From Candidatus Aerophobota bacterium (lineage in GTDB: Bacteria > Aerophobota > Aerophobia > Aerophobales > B3-G15), in the NCBI GenBank assembly GCA_021162265.1, contig JAGGZA010000065.1, positions 1 through 21,586 of the forward strand: 21,586 nt of DNA. The letters are read 5' to 3'. Under the pieces are notes generated by a model. That model saw nothing but the letters and a program-made list of their open reading frames with translations, did not search any database and was not told the DNA's origin. The translations under genes were made by a program, and so were the position numbers. Below, one piece after another: positions 21,392-21,586 of the stretch (within the stretch, counting starts at the first letter, position 1; each line of letters starts with the position of its first letter).

Positions 21392-21490
21392 AAGTCACAA
21401 CCTGTACTATTATGACTACCAGATAAATTCTGAAATAGAGATTAAGAGAAACCACAAGAGTAGTAAAATAAAGGAGAACTATAAATAGAC

Positions 21491-21586
21491 ATGGTTAAAG
21501 GTATAAAAGCAAAAGATTTTAAAAGAGAAGTATTAAAATCTAGTAAACCAGTCCTTGTAGACTTCTGGGCAGAATGGTGTATACCC
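21491..21586 (+). CDS. Thioredoxin-family protein, 3'-truncated by the window end
   Basis: Only the first 32 residues are visible. They begin MVKGIKAKDFKREVL and reach PVLVDFWAEWCIP, the start of the thioredoxin active site WCxPC, so the protein is a thiol-disulfide reductant or a related thioredoxin-like protein. The residue after the first Cys is Ile rather than the usual Gly, which hints at a variant redox motif; the second Cys is beyond the window. The ATG is the only start after an in-frame stop at 21482; AGGAG lies 14 nt upstream, rather far. Its position directly after dnaA is unusual. Confidence 0.85.
   Translation, partial: MVKGIKAKDFKREVLKSSKPVLVDFWAEWCIP

Larger units (their letters stand above)
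21246..21490. other. dnaA-trx intergenic region, candidate replication origin segment
   Basis: This 245-nt gene-free interval holds a perfect DnaA box (TGTGTATAA, 21271-21279), a weaker copy 10 nt upstream (21261-21269, two mismatches), then an A/T-only or A-rich tract (about 21276-21310) that could unwind, then two hairpins (21312-21336 and 21361-21391) and a one-mismatch box TTATCCAGA (21382-21390). Together with the boxes upstream of dnaA this resembles a bipartite origin flanking dnaA, as in B. subtilis. The origin call is inference. Confidence 0.45.

Overview
The window is a gene-dense, AT-rich stretch of a bacterial chromosome that includes the dnaA neighbourhood. Every gene recognised is a chromosomal housekeeping or metabolic gene. 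I saw no phage, insertion sequence, CRISPR array, tRNA or rRNA. An anaerobic or microaerophilic lifestyle is suggested, not proven, by an Fe-S-type PurF (all four cluster cysteines present) and two subunits of a 2-oxoacid:ferredoxin oxidoreductase. Several genes are of types I associate with archaea or deep-branching, largely uncultured bacteria: a COG4030/EhaR-like HAD protein, a DUF123 GIY-YIG protein, and a PP-loop protein with an NFACT-R-like tail. I would not name a phylum from this sequence alone.

Layout. Positions 1-1091 hold the 3' part of purF (+). A leftward operon runs from 7121 down to 1057: phosphohexomutase, KorC-type gamma subunit, XerC/D recombinase, an 860-residue DHH-CBS-nucleotidyltransferase fusion, and an M50 membrane protease. 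A rightward operon runs 7235-12310: PfkB kinase, PurN-like formyltransferase, COG4030-like HAD protein, DUF123 protein, a 77-residue KorD-type ferredoxin (no ATG/GTG/TTG start), ruvA and ruvB. A DUF2062 membrane protein (-) converges on ruvB. A second rightward series, 12943-18601, holds glyQ, glyS, ricT, the PP-loop protein and a NagD-type HAD phosphatase. A small leftward operon (19621-18584) has a HIT protein, acylphosphatase and a small basic protein. dnaA (+, 19911-21245) follows, then a gene-free interval with DnaA boxes and hairpins, then the start of a thioredoxin gene cut by the window end.

Genes are packed with 4-nt ATGA overlaps or gaps of a few bases, so translational coupling is likely. 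All three convergent gene pairs overlap at their 3' ends, leaving almost no room for conventional terminators. Two of the three divergent junctions (pgm/pfkB and HIT/dnaA) carry back-to-back promoters whose -35 boxes form a short inverted repeat. The dnaA leader has three perfect DnaA boxes, two of them mirror-imaged 2 nt apart. The dnaA-trx interval has another perfect box beside an A/T-rich tract, so an origin here is plausible.

The most interesting points are the ferredoxin with an apparent ATA start, the dispersed kor subunit genes, the archaeal-flavoured cluster that ends in ruvAB with a GIY-YIG protein where ruvC often sits, the mirrored divergent promoters, and the candidate origin. 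I see no clear candidate for an entirely new defence or mobile system; this is mostly ordinary core genome with some unusual linkages.
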